Assembly (NCBI GenBank): GCA_002839375.1
Contig: PGXY01000007.1
Location: 496,001-560,000 of the forward strand
Length of the DNA stretch: 64,000 nt
Origin: Spirochaetae bacterium HGW-Spirochaetae-1
GTDB taxonomy: Bacteria > Spirochaetota > UBA4802 > UBA5550
Direction of reading: 5' to 3'
Of the stretch, positions 15,604-24,444 are shown piece by piece (position 1 is the stretch's first letter; each line of letters starts with the position of its first letter). A model generated the notes under the pieces. The model worked only from the letters and a program-made list of their open reading frames with translations. It made no database searches and was not told the origin of the DNA. Both the position numbers and the translations under genes were made by a program.

Positions 15604-16764
15604 ATGAAAATGAAATTATTCGATTACAGATTTTTCAGTCATTCCAAGATAGTATCGGGCAGTTGCGCATTGGAGACCATTCCGGCTGAACTGGAAAGCT
15701 ATGATGCCCGCAAGCCCCTGGTGATAACGGGAAAAGACATCACACGTCGCGGCCTGGAGAAAAAACTGATCAGGGCCTTTTATGATTCGGGTTTTCCTCT
15801 TGGCGGGATATATGATGAAGTGCGTGATTATGCCGGTATAGGCCTGGCACAAGAAGCAGCCCATCTCTTCAGGGAAAGAGGCTGTGACTCTCTCATTTCC
15901 CTCGGAAGCGGACCCATAACAGATACTGCCAGGGCAGTCAACATCCTTGTATCCGATGCCTCCGGTGATCCTTTCAGGTTTTTCGACGGAACGCCCCTTG
16001 CCATAAAAATGAAGCCCATGGTTCTCATTCCCACCTGCTGTTCCGGCGGGCTTGAGGCCGGAAATATCATCACTCTGGACAACCGGCAGTTTCAGTCCGA
16101 TTCACTCTATCCCGATGTCGTTATCCTGGACAAGCGGATGACTCCCGCCTGTTCATCGCGATGCGCCGCAGAGTCGGCCGTTTTGGCCATGGACAATGCC
16201 ATCTCAGCCCTCATGGACAGTAAAAGCAATCCCATGAACGATGCCTTTATACATGCATCACTTCAGTTCATATCACAAAACCTGGCAAAGTCAATGCGGC
16301 GGCCCAAAAATAAAAAGATCAGTCTTGCCATGGCCAATGCCGGGGTTATGGCCGGAATTGCCGCATCAAATGCAGGGCCCGGCCTGGTGCGGCTCCTATC
16401 CGAAGAACTATCCCGCTCAACAGGCCTTTCCCGGGGCGTGTTCACGGCGATGTTGCTTCCGTCAGCACTTGTTCACCGGGAGCAACAGCCTGACCCCCTG
16501 AACGGTGATCTGCTGCTTGCGCTGAAAGGCATGGATGTCTTTTCTGGGACGCCGGAAAGGAAACGGAGCAGCAGAGGTATCGAATCCGCCCTTGATCTTA
16601 TCGGCATGACAAAAAAAATAATTCCTGAAACCCTGTCCGCATTGAACATTCCTTACTACAAGCTTGAAGATGCCGCAGAAAAAGCGGCAGCCAGGAGCCA
16701 TAAAACCTTCTCCAGCGAGGACTGTCTTGCCGTTATGGGTCTTAGCCGGCAGGTAAGAAAATAG
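15604..16764 (+). CDS. Iron-ADH-family paralogue lacking metal ligands (probable pseudo-enzyme)
   Basis: A 386-residue protein that aligns end to end with the intact iron-containing alcohol dehydrogenase at 17381-18628. Key residues have changed. The nucleotide loop GGGS has become LGSGP at 100-104, and GTGSE has become CSGGLE. Of the four metal ligands D-H-H-H, only the aspartate (D197) remains; the histidines align with S201, R263 and R277. It therefore cannot bind iron in the usual way. The frame is full length with a good AGGAG site, so it is maintained, not decaying. It may be a structural or regulatory partner of the active enzyme. It sits 70 bp after the aldehyde oxidoreductase. Confidence 0.85.
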   Translation: MKMKLFDYRFFSHSKIVSGSCALETIPAELESYDARKPLVITGKDITRRGLEKKLIRAFYDSGFPLGGIYDEVRDYAGIGLAQEAAHLFRERGCDSLISLGSGPITDTARAVNILVSDASGDPFRFFDGTPLAIKMKPMVLIPTCCSGGLEAGNIITLDNRQFQSDSLYPDVVILDKRMTPACSSRCAAESAVLAMDNAISALMDSKSNPMNDAFIHASLQFISQNLAKSMRRPKNKKISLAMANAGVMAGIAASNAGPGLVRLLSEELSRSTGLSRGVFTAMLLPSALVHREQQPDPLNGDLLLALKGMDVFSGTPERKRSSRGIESALDLIGMTKKIIPETLSALNIPYYKLEDAAEKAAARSHKTFSSEDCLAVMGLSRQVRK

Positions 16765-16791
16765 CAGGGAACGCAGAAAAAGGAGTTTGAT

Positions 16792-17364
16792 ATGAATATA
16801 AACAAATACCCGGAAATACAACCGAAACAAAAAATTATAAAAAAGATTTATATCTTCATCATGCTTTTTATAGTGGGCCGCGCCATTGAGGCAGCGGCAA
16901 AAGTGGACAAGACCGTGAAGGATATCTTCAACGGCCTTCCCGACGATTTCATCTTTTATCTCGGGGTCAATCCCGGCGGCCCCTACATGGTTGTGGGCAA
17001 GGAAAAGGACGGAACGGTAAGATATCTTGGGTGGAAACTTTACGGTAAAAAAATCAGTCTCGCTATGAGGATCAAGAACGTCGAGTCCGCCATCAAGGTC
17101 TTCACATTTCAGGAATCCACGGCCCTGGCTTACAACTATGACCGTTTTATCGTTGAAGGAGACCTGCCGCGGGCCCTGGCCATTGTCAGGGTACTTGACA
17201 TCGTTGAGGTCTATCTCCTGCCAAAAATAATCGCCCGGCTTGCCGTTAAACGATATCCTCACTGGTCCGAAATGTCCCCGGTGATAAAGTATACGGGCAG
17301 GATCAGAATTTATGTCAAATCATTCACCACGGGCCTGGTCAGGGTCATACTTCAGAATTTATAA
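16792..17364 (+). CDS. Membrane-anchored SCP2-like protein
   Basis: A 190-residue protein with an N-terminal hydrophobic segment (IYIFIMLFIVGRAIEAAA) and a small domain. The central stretch KKISLAMRIKNVESAIKVFT, then STALAYNYDRFIVEGDLPRA, resembles the SCP2-type loaded-ligand loop followed by an EGDL helix. A basic C-terminal tail (RIYVKSFTTGLVRVILQNL) may be amphipathic. The family is assigned only by pattern. The start follows AAGGAG, and the stop is 16 bp before the active iron-ADH. With the protein at 12026-12397 it would be the second membrane lipid-binding-like protein in the cluster, possibly presenting long-chain substrates. Confidence 0.55.
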   Translation: MNINKYPEIQPKQKIIKKIYIFIMLFIVGRAIEAAAKVDKTVKDIFNGLPDDFIFYLGVNPGGPYMVVGKEKDGTVRYLGWKLYGKKISLAMRIKNVESAIKVFTFQESTALAYNYDRFIVEGDLPRALAIVRVLDIVEVYLLPKIIARLAVKRYPHWSEMSPVIKYTGRIRIYVKSFTTGLVRVILQNL

Positions 17365-17380
17365 AAGGGGGAGAAATATT

Positions 17381-18628
17381 ATGATAATGCCGGATTTTTA
17401 CGATTTCTGCTGCCGTGTCAGAACAGTTTCAGGGAACAAGGCCCTGGAAGAAATACCGGGCCTCCTGGCAGGAATGAATTCCCGCCGCCCTTTGATCATC
17501 ACCGATAAGGGAGTGGAAGCAGTCGGGCTCATCAATGTGTTAAAAAAAGCCCTGGGGAAAAAGCTGTCTATCGGCGCCGTCTTCGATAAAGTACCCGTTG
17601 ATTCCGACTATAAAATTGTCGATGAGGCTGCCGCACTTTACCGTTCAAAAAAATGCGATTCCATAATAGCCGTGGGAGGCGGTTCGGTCATCGATACCGC
17701 AAAAGGTGTGAACATAGTGGCGTCTCTGGGAGGCAAGAGCCTGCTTCAATACCAGGGCGCGGGAACCGTGCGACAGAAACTCAATCCCATGGCCATAATT
17801 CCCACCACGGCCGGTACCGGTTCGGAAATGACCCTGGTTGCCGTTATTGCCGACACTGACCGGCATATTAAAATGCTTTTCGTGTCCTATTTTCTGCTTC
17901 CGGACCTGGCCATACTGGACCCGCGCATGACCGCAACCCTCCCTGATTTTCTCACGGCCGCAACGGCCATGGATGCCATGACCCATGCCTGCGAGGCCTA
18001 TTACTGTATGGAAAAGAACCCCATGAGCGACTCCTTTGCTCTCGGGGCTATTGAATTGATAAGCAGAAATCTTCTCAGGGTAATGAAAAACCCGGGAGAC
18101 ATGGATGGAAGACTGGCCCTGGCCAGCGCTTCAACCATGGCCGGCGGCGCCTTTTCAAACTCTATGGTAGGGCTCGTACACAACCTGGGGCATACAATCG
18201 GCGCCCTGTGTCATGTTCCCCACGGTAACTGTATGAGCATACTTCTTCCCTATGGTTTCGAATATAACCTGCACCGCAGGGCCGCAATCATCGGCGAGCT
18301 GCTCTTTCCCCTTGCAGGCCCGGAGGTATATGCTAAAACCCCCAAAAAGGACCGACCGGAAAAGGTCATTGAACACATCCGGCAGATGAACCAGGATCTC
18401 CACGATGTAACGGGTGGACGGCATCCGCGCTTTTTAAAAGAAATAAAAAACCGCCAGGGTGATCCCATGGTTCCCCGTTCCATGCTCCCTGACATTGCCG
18501 CGGCAATGATGATGGACGGTGCAAGGATGCACAATCCCGAGGAGATACTGCCCGATGATGCGCTCATGGTCCTGGAGCACGCCTGGGAGGGAACTCCCCT
18601 GGATAGGAAAAAAGTTAAAAAAGGATAA
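17381..18628 (+). CDS. Iron-containing alcohol dehydrogenase
   Basis: A 415-residue group III (iron-type) alcohol dehydrogenase interconverting alcohols and aldehydes with NAD(P). Nucleotide loop GGGSVIDTAKGVN (99-111), then TTAGTGSEMT. Metal ligands D198 and H202 in AMDAMTHACEAY, H267 in VHNLGH and H281 in VPHGNC are all present. ATG 17381 was chosen for its GGGGGAG ribosome site; an upstream in-frame start lies inside the previous gene. It is the active counterpart of the degenerate paralogue at 15604-16764 and ends the tight part of the cluster. Confidence 0.93.
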   Translation: MIMPDFYDFCCRVRTVSGNKALEEIPGLLAGMNSRRPLIITDKGVEAVGLINVLKKALGKKLSIGAVFDKVPVDSDYKIVDEAAALYRSKKCDSIIAVGGGSVIDTAKGVNIVASLGGKSLLQYQGAGTVRQKLNPMAIIPTTAGTGSEMTLVAVIADTDRHIKMLFVSYFLLPDLAILDPRMTATLPDFLTAATAMDAMTHACEAYYCMEKNPMSDSFALGAIELISRNLLRVMKNPGDMDGRLALASASTMAGGAFSNSMVGLVHNLGHTIGALCHVPHGNCMSILLPYGFEYNLHRRAAIIGELLFPLAGPEVYAKTPKKDRPEKVIEHIRQMNQDLHDVTGGRHPRFLKEIKNRQGDPMVPRSMLPDIAAAMMMDGARMHNPEEILPDDALMVLEHAWEGTPLDRKKVKKG

Positions 18629-18742
18629 ATCTCAGGTAAGATTGCAATAAAAAACCGATTGGACGGTAATATTGGTTGACGCAGATATGGTACTGCCGAT
18701 CATTCCTCTGTACTGATCAATCTAGGAACAAGGAAAATCGGC

Positions 18743-19708
18743 ATGGCATTAATAAAAGGATTAAAAAAGCTTCTTTTCCCGCTACTGGCCACGGGCCTGT
18801 TGTTCAGCGCCTGCACCTCCATGGGCGCGAAAACTATACCAATGGCGGAGCTGGAAAAGAAGTATTTTTATAACAACTCGAAATGGATTGAAGTCGACGG
18901 CATCAAAGTCCACTACATTGACGAAGGCAGCGGACCGGTACTGGTGCTGCTCCATGGTGTATGCGCCTCACTGCATACCTGGGACGGCTGGGCAAAGGAA
19001 CTAAAAGGACAATACCGCATTATCCGCTTCGATAATATGGGATTCGGCCTCACTGGCCCGTCAAAAAATCCCCGCTATGAGATCGATAATTATATCCGGT
19101 TTCTCGACAAATTCACGACGGTCCTGAACCTGAAACATTTTACGATCGTTGGGAACAGCCTCGGTGGATATATCTCCTGGAACTACGCATTGGCCTATCC
19201 GGAAAAAGTGGACAAAATGCTTCTCATCGACACCGTCGGTTACAATCAGGAAGTGCCGGGGCTCATGAAGCTGGCCTGCTTTCCCATCATGAGACCCATT
19301 GTGCGACACATCATGCCTCGTTATTTCCTCGACAAGGCTGTAAAAGAAGTTTACGGCGATAAAACCAGGATAACACCGGAGCTCCAGGCTCGTTATTTCG
19401 AACTGGCCATGCGCGAAGGCAATAAAAACGCCTGGGTTGATATCTTCATGGTCATGAAGGCGCAGTCAAAAAGTAAAACGCTGTCTCTAAAAATAAAAGA
19501 CATTGCAGTTCCAACTATGGTCATGTGGGGCGGCAAGGATGAATGGGTTCCCGTGAGCCAGGTTGAGAACTGGAAAAAGGATCTTCCCTCGGCACGATAT
19601 GCAGTATTTGACAAGGCAGGGCATGTCGGGATGGAAGAGATCCCCGTGGAAACGGCCCGCGAGGCACGTCTTTTTTTCGAAGGAAAGGAATCAGGCATGC
19701 CGAAATAA
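18743..19708 (+). CDS. Alpha/beta-hydrolase lipoprotein
   Basis: A 321-residue lipid-anchored hydrolase. The signal peptide ends in a lipobox LLFSAC, so it is probably anchored to a membrane facing the periplasm or surface. The alpha/beta-hydrolase triad is visible: nucleophile serine in GNSLGG, acid in GGKDEWVP, histidine in AGHVGMEE; the oxyanion loop is LLHGVCASLHTWDGW. Esterase, lipase or epoxide-hydrolase-like activity is possible; substrate unknown. It follows the iron-ADH by 114 bp on the same strand and might supply acyl or alcohol substrates by cleaving esters; that link is inference. Confidence 0.85.
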   Translation: MALIKGLKKLLFPLLATGLLFSACTSMGAKTIPMAELEKKYFYNNSKWIEVDGIKVHYIDEGSGPVLVLLHGVCASLHTWDGWAKELKGQYRIIRFDNMGFGLTGPSKNPRYEIDNYIRFLDKFTTVLNLKHFTIVGNSLGGYISWNYALAYPEKVDKMLLIDTVGYNQEVPGLMKLACFPIMRPIVRHIMPRYFLDKAVKEVYGDKTRITPELQARYFELAMREGNKNAWVDIFMVMKAQSKSKTLSLKIKDIAVPTMVMWGGKDEWVPVSQVENWKKDLPSARYAVFDKAGHVGMEEIPVETAREARLFFEGKESGMPK

Positions 19709-19737
19709 GTCATTGCCGAAAAAGAATGAATTGATGA

Positions 19738-20979
19738 TCAGCAGGACCTGTCATTGAAGCAGTACTGGACCATGGTGGTTTTATTCTCCCGGGATTTAAA
19801 ATCCCTGAATATCTTCAGAACCTTTCTTTCCAGTCCTGCCAGGTTACTGTTAATGAGAGCCACATATGAAGAGTAATACTGATACATTCTGAGATACAGG
19901 GATGCATAAAATCGTTTTATTCCTTCCGAAAATGAAACCTTCCCGGCATTTTTATCCCCATCCCTGCCGTCCAAAAAAATTTTTATCATTTTTTCTCCCG
20001 GAACATGTTCCAGTATCTGCTTTTTTATTTCGGGAGAAATAAGGGGTGATACATCATGGCTGCTGCTCCTCACGGGATTGTCCAGGGATTTGACGTCAAC
20101 AAGCGCGGCCCGCACGGGCTCCAGTGTTTGTACCTGTTCCCCTGCGTATGCATGAAATTTTTCTTTGGAAGTTTCCTTCATGGTCAGATGTTTTTTCCGG
20201 GTCGGAACCGGTTCCTTCTCTACCAGAATATTTTTTCTGCTTTTTCTCAGGATCAACGCCAGGACCGACTGATTGACCGTTCTGGTGAGCATATATCTAT
20301 GAACCTCCAGGGAAGCATTGTCGCTCCGCAGAGGTACCGGCACAAAACCGTTATTTATCGTAAAGGCGTAGCTGTATCCGGCTTCGCGCAGGGTCCTTAT
20401 GGTAACTGGTGAACGGACACCGAAGGGATAGATAAAAGCGGTTACCCTGGATCCGAGTTTTTCTTCAAGTATCTTCTTTGATTTATATATCTCATCCATG
20501 AAGGCCTTTTTATTTTTCCTGTAGAGTTTCTCATTCACGAAGCTGTGAAAATATCCGTGAGCAGCGATGGAGCAGCCGTCCCTGGCCAGCTGCTGCAGTT
20601 GCTCCCAGGTTAAGGCATAGTCCTTCTTGCTTATGATATTAGGATAGATACCCAGCAGTGGCTTGATATTATACTTTTTTAATACCTTATAATATGCCTC
20701 CAGAACAGTCCGGTGGCCGTCATCTATGGTCACCAGAATATTTTTATTCCCCTTTATTTTTCCCTGCGTCAGATCATTATACGAAATAAAAGTGAATCCG
20801 TTTTTATGCAGGTAATCGCAATGCTGATCGAGTTCCTGCAGGGAAAAGCTGAACATATTTTTGTCTCCCATAAAGGTATGATACGCCAGCACATAAAACC
20901 CGGTACCGGTGCTGGTGCTATTGCCCTGGGCCGTACTGAAAGCAAGGAACGCTGAAAAAAGAAGAGAAAGAGCCGTCAT
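19738..20979 (-). CDS. Polysaccharide deacetylase with extended C-terminus
   Basis: A 413-residue exported protein with signal peptide MTALSLLFSAFLAFSTAQG. The NodB-type domain spans about 25-240: start FYVLAYHTF, metal-binding TIDDGHR (for TFDDG), the His pair in AAHGYFHS, and IYPFG. It would remove acetyl or related groups from a glycan in the periplasm or at the surface. The last 160 residues are basic, match nothing I recognise and may bind substrate. The start was set at 20979 because GAGG lies 6 nt upstream. Third gene of a leftward group with a lipoprotein and a NeuB-type synthase. Confidence 0.85.
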   Translation of the reverse strand: MTALSLLFSAFLAFSTAQGNSTSTGTGFYVLAYHTFMGDKNMFSFSLQELDQHCDYLHKNGFTFISYNDLTQGKIKGNKNILVTIDDGHRTVLEAYYKVLKKYNIKPLLGIYPNIISKKDYALTWEQLQQLARDGCSIAAHGYFHSFVNEKLYRKNKKAFMDEIYKSKKILEEKLGSRVTAFIYPFGVRSPVTIRTLREAGYSYAFTINNGFVPVPLRSDNASLEVHRYMLTRTVNQSVLALILRKSRKNILVEKEPVPTRKKHLTMKETSKEKFHAYAGEQVQTLEPVRAALVDVKSLDNPVRSSSHDVSPLISPEIKKQILEHVPGEKMIKIFLDGRDGDKNAGKVSFSEGIKRFYASLYLRMYQYYSSYVALINSNLAGLERKVLKIFRDFKSRENKTTMVQYCFNDRSC

Positions 20980-21012
20980 GGTCAACCTCAAATAATTAGT
21001 CTGCTACTATAT

Positions 21013-21525
21013 CTATGATAAATCCTTCTTCACCTGTTCGGCGATTTCCTGTTTTCTTGTATCAATGACTTTCCCGTAATCGCTGCTGATGGAAAGTACA
21101 CTTTTTTCAAGAAGTCCCAGGTACTGCCGAAGCGGAGGCAGGAGATACTTTTCAATATAGGTATATTGCTTCCAGTCCTCATCCTCTTTATAGTCGTTCA
21201 TTTTATGCAGGGTAACCTGCTCAAGCTGATACATCTTTTCATAAAATGATATGGCAGCGGCCGGTTCATATTTTTTCATGATCCCGTTCAGTTTTTTTTC
21301 ATTTTCTTTCAGCGCCGCTTCACTGTAAGCATGGGTAAAGATATAATCCAGTTTCACCGATGGATCAAAACCATAACCGAATCCCAGCGCCCCCGTTGTC
21401 TCCGACAGAATCGTTTTCTCCTGCCCGGTATAATATGTGCTTTCTTTTTTAAAAACCTTGTAGTAAAGGGAACACTGAACAAGCAGTATGGGTATCAGAA
21501 GTATTATCCATTTTTTCATTCTCAC
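21013..21525 (-). CDS. Lipoprotein of unknown function
   Basis: A 170-residue protein with a type II signal peptide (KKWIILLIPILLVQCS, lipobox LVQC). The mature part is helical and charged, without a domain I recognise; a stretch with GFGYGFDPSVKLDYIFTHAY follows the anchor. The GTG start at 21523-21525 is preferred, since AAGGAG stands 6 nt before it. Ten bases separate it from the NeuB-type gene upstream and 33 bp from the deacetylase downstream, so the three are likely one operon. Confidence 0.7.
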   Translation of the reverse strand: MRMKKWIILLIPILLVQCSLYYKVFKKESTYYTGQEKTILSETTGALGFGYGFDPSVKLDYIFTHAYSEAALKENEKKLNGIMKKYEPAAAISFYEKMYQLEQVTLHKMNDYKEDEDWKQYTYIEKYLLPPLRQYLGLLEKSVLSISSDYGKVIDTRKQEIAEQVKKDLS

Positions 21526-21535
21526 ATCTAACTCC

Positions 21536-22576
21536 TTAAACTAAATATTCTCTTCGTATAAGAAAATCCTTTTTAATGTCGGTGGAGGCTGTTCTTCCGA
21601 TCACCAGTCCCGCCTCATTGGGGGCGATGCCGACACCGGGCCTGAAAGAAACGAGGTCTTCCTCTTTAATAACAGCACCCTTTGCAATAAATCGGCGCGC
21701 GAAAAGACTTCTCCGGGCGGCCCGGGCCACACCCTTTTCATGCTCACCGTATCCTATTGCTCCCGACCCCAGCATGTCAACGCACTCTTCCACGGATTCA
21801 ATCATGCGGGCAAATTGCTCCGGTGTGACCGATACATCCTTATCGGGACAATCATATGCGCTGTCAATCGTAAAATGTTTTTCAAATATCCTGGCGCCCA
21901 GTGCCGCCGCAGCAACCATGGCCTTTGCGTCGCGGGAATGATCGGAAAATCCCACATCAAGCGAAAACCTTTCCCTGAGACGGACTATCCTCATAAGGTT
22001 TGCCTGTGCCGGTTCCAGGGGATACAGGGAAACACAGTGCAGGAGAATGAGTTCCCCGCCGCTGTTTTTTCTGAATACATTAATGGCATCGGTTATATCA
22101 CGTTCCTGGGAAATCCCCGTGGAGAGAATGGCCGGTTTACCGGTTTTTGCAATCTTTTTAATCAGCGGCAGATTTGTCACCTCCGACGATGCAATCTTAT
22201 ACAGGGAAACATCGAGTGTCTCGAGAAGTTCCACCGACAATTCATCAAAGGGGGATGAAAAGAAAACCAGCCCCAGGTCACGGGACAATTTTTGCAACTC
22301 TGCGTACTCCTCCCCGGTCAGGGTAAACTTTTCGAAAAAATGCCATGGGGATTCATCGGTAAAATCCTCCCTGCCGCTTTCAAGCAATGCCGTTGTATAT
22401 ATCGAATTGAGCTGCTGCGGCACTATAGTCTGAAATTTAACCGCATCGGCTCCAGCCGCAGCAGCCGCTTCAATCATGGCCCGCGCAACTTCCATATCAC
22501 CGTTATGATTGAGCCCGATTTCGGCGATAAAAATACACCTTCTATTATCTTTTTTTCCAATAATCGTATCCAGCAT
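21536..22576 (-). CDS. N-acetylneuraminate/pseudaminate/legionaminate synthase family protein
   Basis: A 346-residue NeuB-family enzyme, which condenses phosphoenolpyruvate with a hexosamine derivative to make a nonulosonic acid. TIM-barrel motifs are AEIGLNHNGD, AVKFQT, YKIASSEV, ILSTGIS, HCVSLYPL, GFSDHS and EKHFTID. The C-terminal SAF (antifreeze-like) domain starts near RRSLFARRFIAKGAVI. The exact sugar product cannot be read from sequence. No cytidylyltransferase (NeuA-type) gene is nearby. It begins a leftward operon with a lipoprotein and a polysaccharide deacetylase, pointing to a surface or flagellar glycan. Start supported by AAGGAA. Confidence 0.9.
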   Translation of the reverse strand: MLDTIIGKKDNRRCIFIAEIGLNHNGDMEVARAMIEAAAAAGADAVKFQTIVPQQLNSIYTTALLESGREDFTDESPWHFFEKFTLTGEEYAELQKLSRDLGLVFFSSPFDELSVELLETLDVSLYKIASSEVTNLPLIKKIAKTGKPAILSTGISQERDITDAINVFRKNSGGELILLHCVSLYPLEPAQANLMRIVRLRERFSLDVGFSDHSRDAKAMVAAAALGARIFEKHFTIDSAYDCPDKDVSVTPEQFARMIESVEECVDMLGSGAIGYGEHEKGVARAARRSLFARRFIAKGAVIKEEDLVSFRPGVGIAPNEAGLVIGRTASTDIKKDFLIRREYLV

Positions 22577-22802
22577 TGACCTATTCCTTGGCAGTTTGTA
22601 TAATAGGGAAACTTCTCAAAAGCCTATATTTAATAACCGGTTATTACTATTATCGTTCAATTTCCCTTTCGACATAATCTATCTCCGTCTCGTTATAAAA
22701 TTTTAATAAGTTTTCAGCGTTACCACGCTAACGTAAGTGAACATGAGACTCATAACGGCTCTGTATCTGCTAAAAAATCCCTTTCACAAGGGTTTAATTT
22801 TA

Positions 22803-22830
22803 TTGACATATACTTTTTCATAACTATACT
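22803..22830 (+). promoter_or_regulatory. Promoter of glpK
   Basis: TTGACA at 22803-22808, a 16-nt spacer and TATACT at 22825-22830 match sigma70 consensus closely. It is 61 bp before the glpK start. The rest of the gap from 22577 shows only a small CCCTT/AAGGG hairpin near 22780. Confidence 0.7.
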
Positions 22831-22891
22831 ATTTAAATGTCACATCAGTATATACATAATATAATTATAAATGAGGCGTATAGAGAGTTAG

Positions 22892-24379
22892 ATGGACAAA
22901 AAATTTATAATTTCCATTGATCTGGGCACCACCGGTAACCGTGTTTTCTGTTTTGACGAAACAGGCCACCCCATTTCCAGTGAATACAAGGAATTCACCC
23001 AACATTTTCCCAAACCAGGATGGGTCGAACACGATGCAGAAGAAATATGGAAGTCCGTATTGGAACTGATACCTACGGCTATAGAAAAGGGCGGACTGGA
23101 TTCCCGAAACGCCCTTGCCATTGGTATAACCAATCAGAGAGAAACGGTTGTTTTATGGGACAAAACCACGGGAAAACCCATCTATAATGCTATTGTCTGG
23201 CAGTGCAGGAGAACGGCTGATATCTGCAACCAGCTGAAAAATTCCGGATATGAAAAAAATTTCCGGGAGAAAACAGGGCTGGTCATCGACGCTTATTTTT
23301 CCGGTACCAAGATAAAATGGATGCTCGACAATGTCATGGGAGCCAGGGACCTGGCTAAAAAGGGAAAGCTTCTCTTCGGCACCATCGATACGTGGATATT
23401 ATGGAATCTGACAGCGGGGAAATCCCACAAAACAGATTATACCAATGCGTCCCGTACGCTTATTTTCGACATCAAAAAGAAAAAATGGTCGAAGGAACTT
23501 ACGGAAATTCTGAATATTCCCGTAAACATACTGCCCGAAGTGAATGATTCAGCCTCGCATTTTGGCGAAACAAAAGACGTCAAAGGCCTGCCCGACGGTG
23601 TTGTCATTGGAGGAATTGCCGGCGACCAGCAATCCGCCATGGTGGGACAAAACTGTGTTTTTGAAGGCACCATGAAAAACACCTATGGCACTGGATGCTT
23701 TGTGCTTATTAACAACGGAAACAATTTCACCATTTCCCAGAACGGACTCCTCACGACACTGGCCTGCGACAACAAGGGAAAACCGGTCTATGCCCTGGAG
23801 GGATCAATATTCATCGGCGGCGCGGTCATTCAGTGGCTACGGGATTACATGAAATTTTTCCACAGCAGTACTGAATCGGAGGGCATGGCCACCTCGCTCT
23901 TCAACAAGGAAGACGAAGTGGTTCTCATTCCAGCCTTTGTGGGACTGGGGGCTCCCTACTGGAAAATGGATGCCCGGGGCGCAATTTTCGGACTCACAAG
24001 GGACACGACACGGGAGCAAATCGTGAAGGCAGCCCTGAAGTCCATAGCCTTCCAGTCCATGGATGTTATCACGGCAATGCAGAACGACACGGGAAAAAAG
24101 ATAAGGGAATTGCGCGTCGATGGCGGAGCGACCCAGAATAATTTCCTCATGCAGTTCCAGGCCGATATACTGGGAATTCCCGTGCTTCTTCCGGAAATAA
24201 TTGAATCAACCGCCCTGGGAGCGGCGTACCTGGCAGGAATCACGGCGGGGGTATTCGGCAATGTGGATGAAGTGGCTCATAAAAACAAAATATCCTCTAA
24301 ATTCGAACCGGTCATGAACGAAGCGGCAATTAATCGTGAAGTCATGCTCTGGCGTGAGGCGATCAAACGATTGCTATAA
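22892..24379 (+). CDS. glpK: Glycerol kinase
   Basis: A 495-residue FGGY kinase making glycerol 3-phosphate from glycerol and ATP. N-terminal phosphate loop DLGTTGNRVFCFDE, glycerol-site region GWVEHDAEEIW, the NQRET motif in GITNQRETVVLWD, and the C-terminal ATP-binding signature LRVDGGATQNNFLMQFQADI are intact. Length matches the family (about 500). The ribosome site is weak (GAGAG), but a near-consensus promoter precedes the gene. No glycerol transporter or glpD is beside it. Followed 65 bp later by a small MshEN-type gene. Confidence 0.96.
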   Translation: MDKKFIISIDLGTTGNRVFCFDETGHPISSEYKEFTQHFPKPGWVEHDAEEIWKSVLELIPTAIEKGGLDSRNALAIGITNQRETVVLWDKTTGKPIYNAIVWQCRRTADICNQLKNSGYEKNFREKTGLVIDAYFSGTKIKWMLDNVMGARDLAKKGKLLFGTIDTWILWNLTAGKSHKTDYTNASRTLIFDIKKKKWSKELTEILNIPVNILPEVNDSASHFGETKDVKGLPDGVVIGGIAGDQQSAMVGQNCVFEGTMKNTYGTGCFVLINNGNNFTISQNGLLTTLACDNKGKPVYALEGSIFIGGAVIQWLRDYMKFFHSSTESEGMATSLFNKEDEVVLIPAFVGLGAPYWKMDARGAIFGLTRDTTREQIVKAALKSIAFQSMDVITAMQNDTGKKIRELRVDGGATQNNFLMQFQADILGIPVLLPEIIESTALGAAYLAGITAGVFGNVDEVAHKNKISSKFEPVMNEAAINREVMLWREAIKRLL

Positions 24380-24444
24380 TTATTCATTCAAAGCTCATTC
24401 GATCACTATAGTTTATATAGAATAATAATCTCTGGAGGCATACA

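Noticed and set aside
22600-22640. AGGGAAACTTCTCAAAA, similar to an end of the dispersed repeat
   Set aside because: Only one partial arm, no inverted partner nearby, so probably chance.
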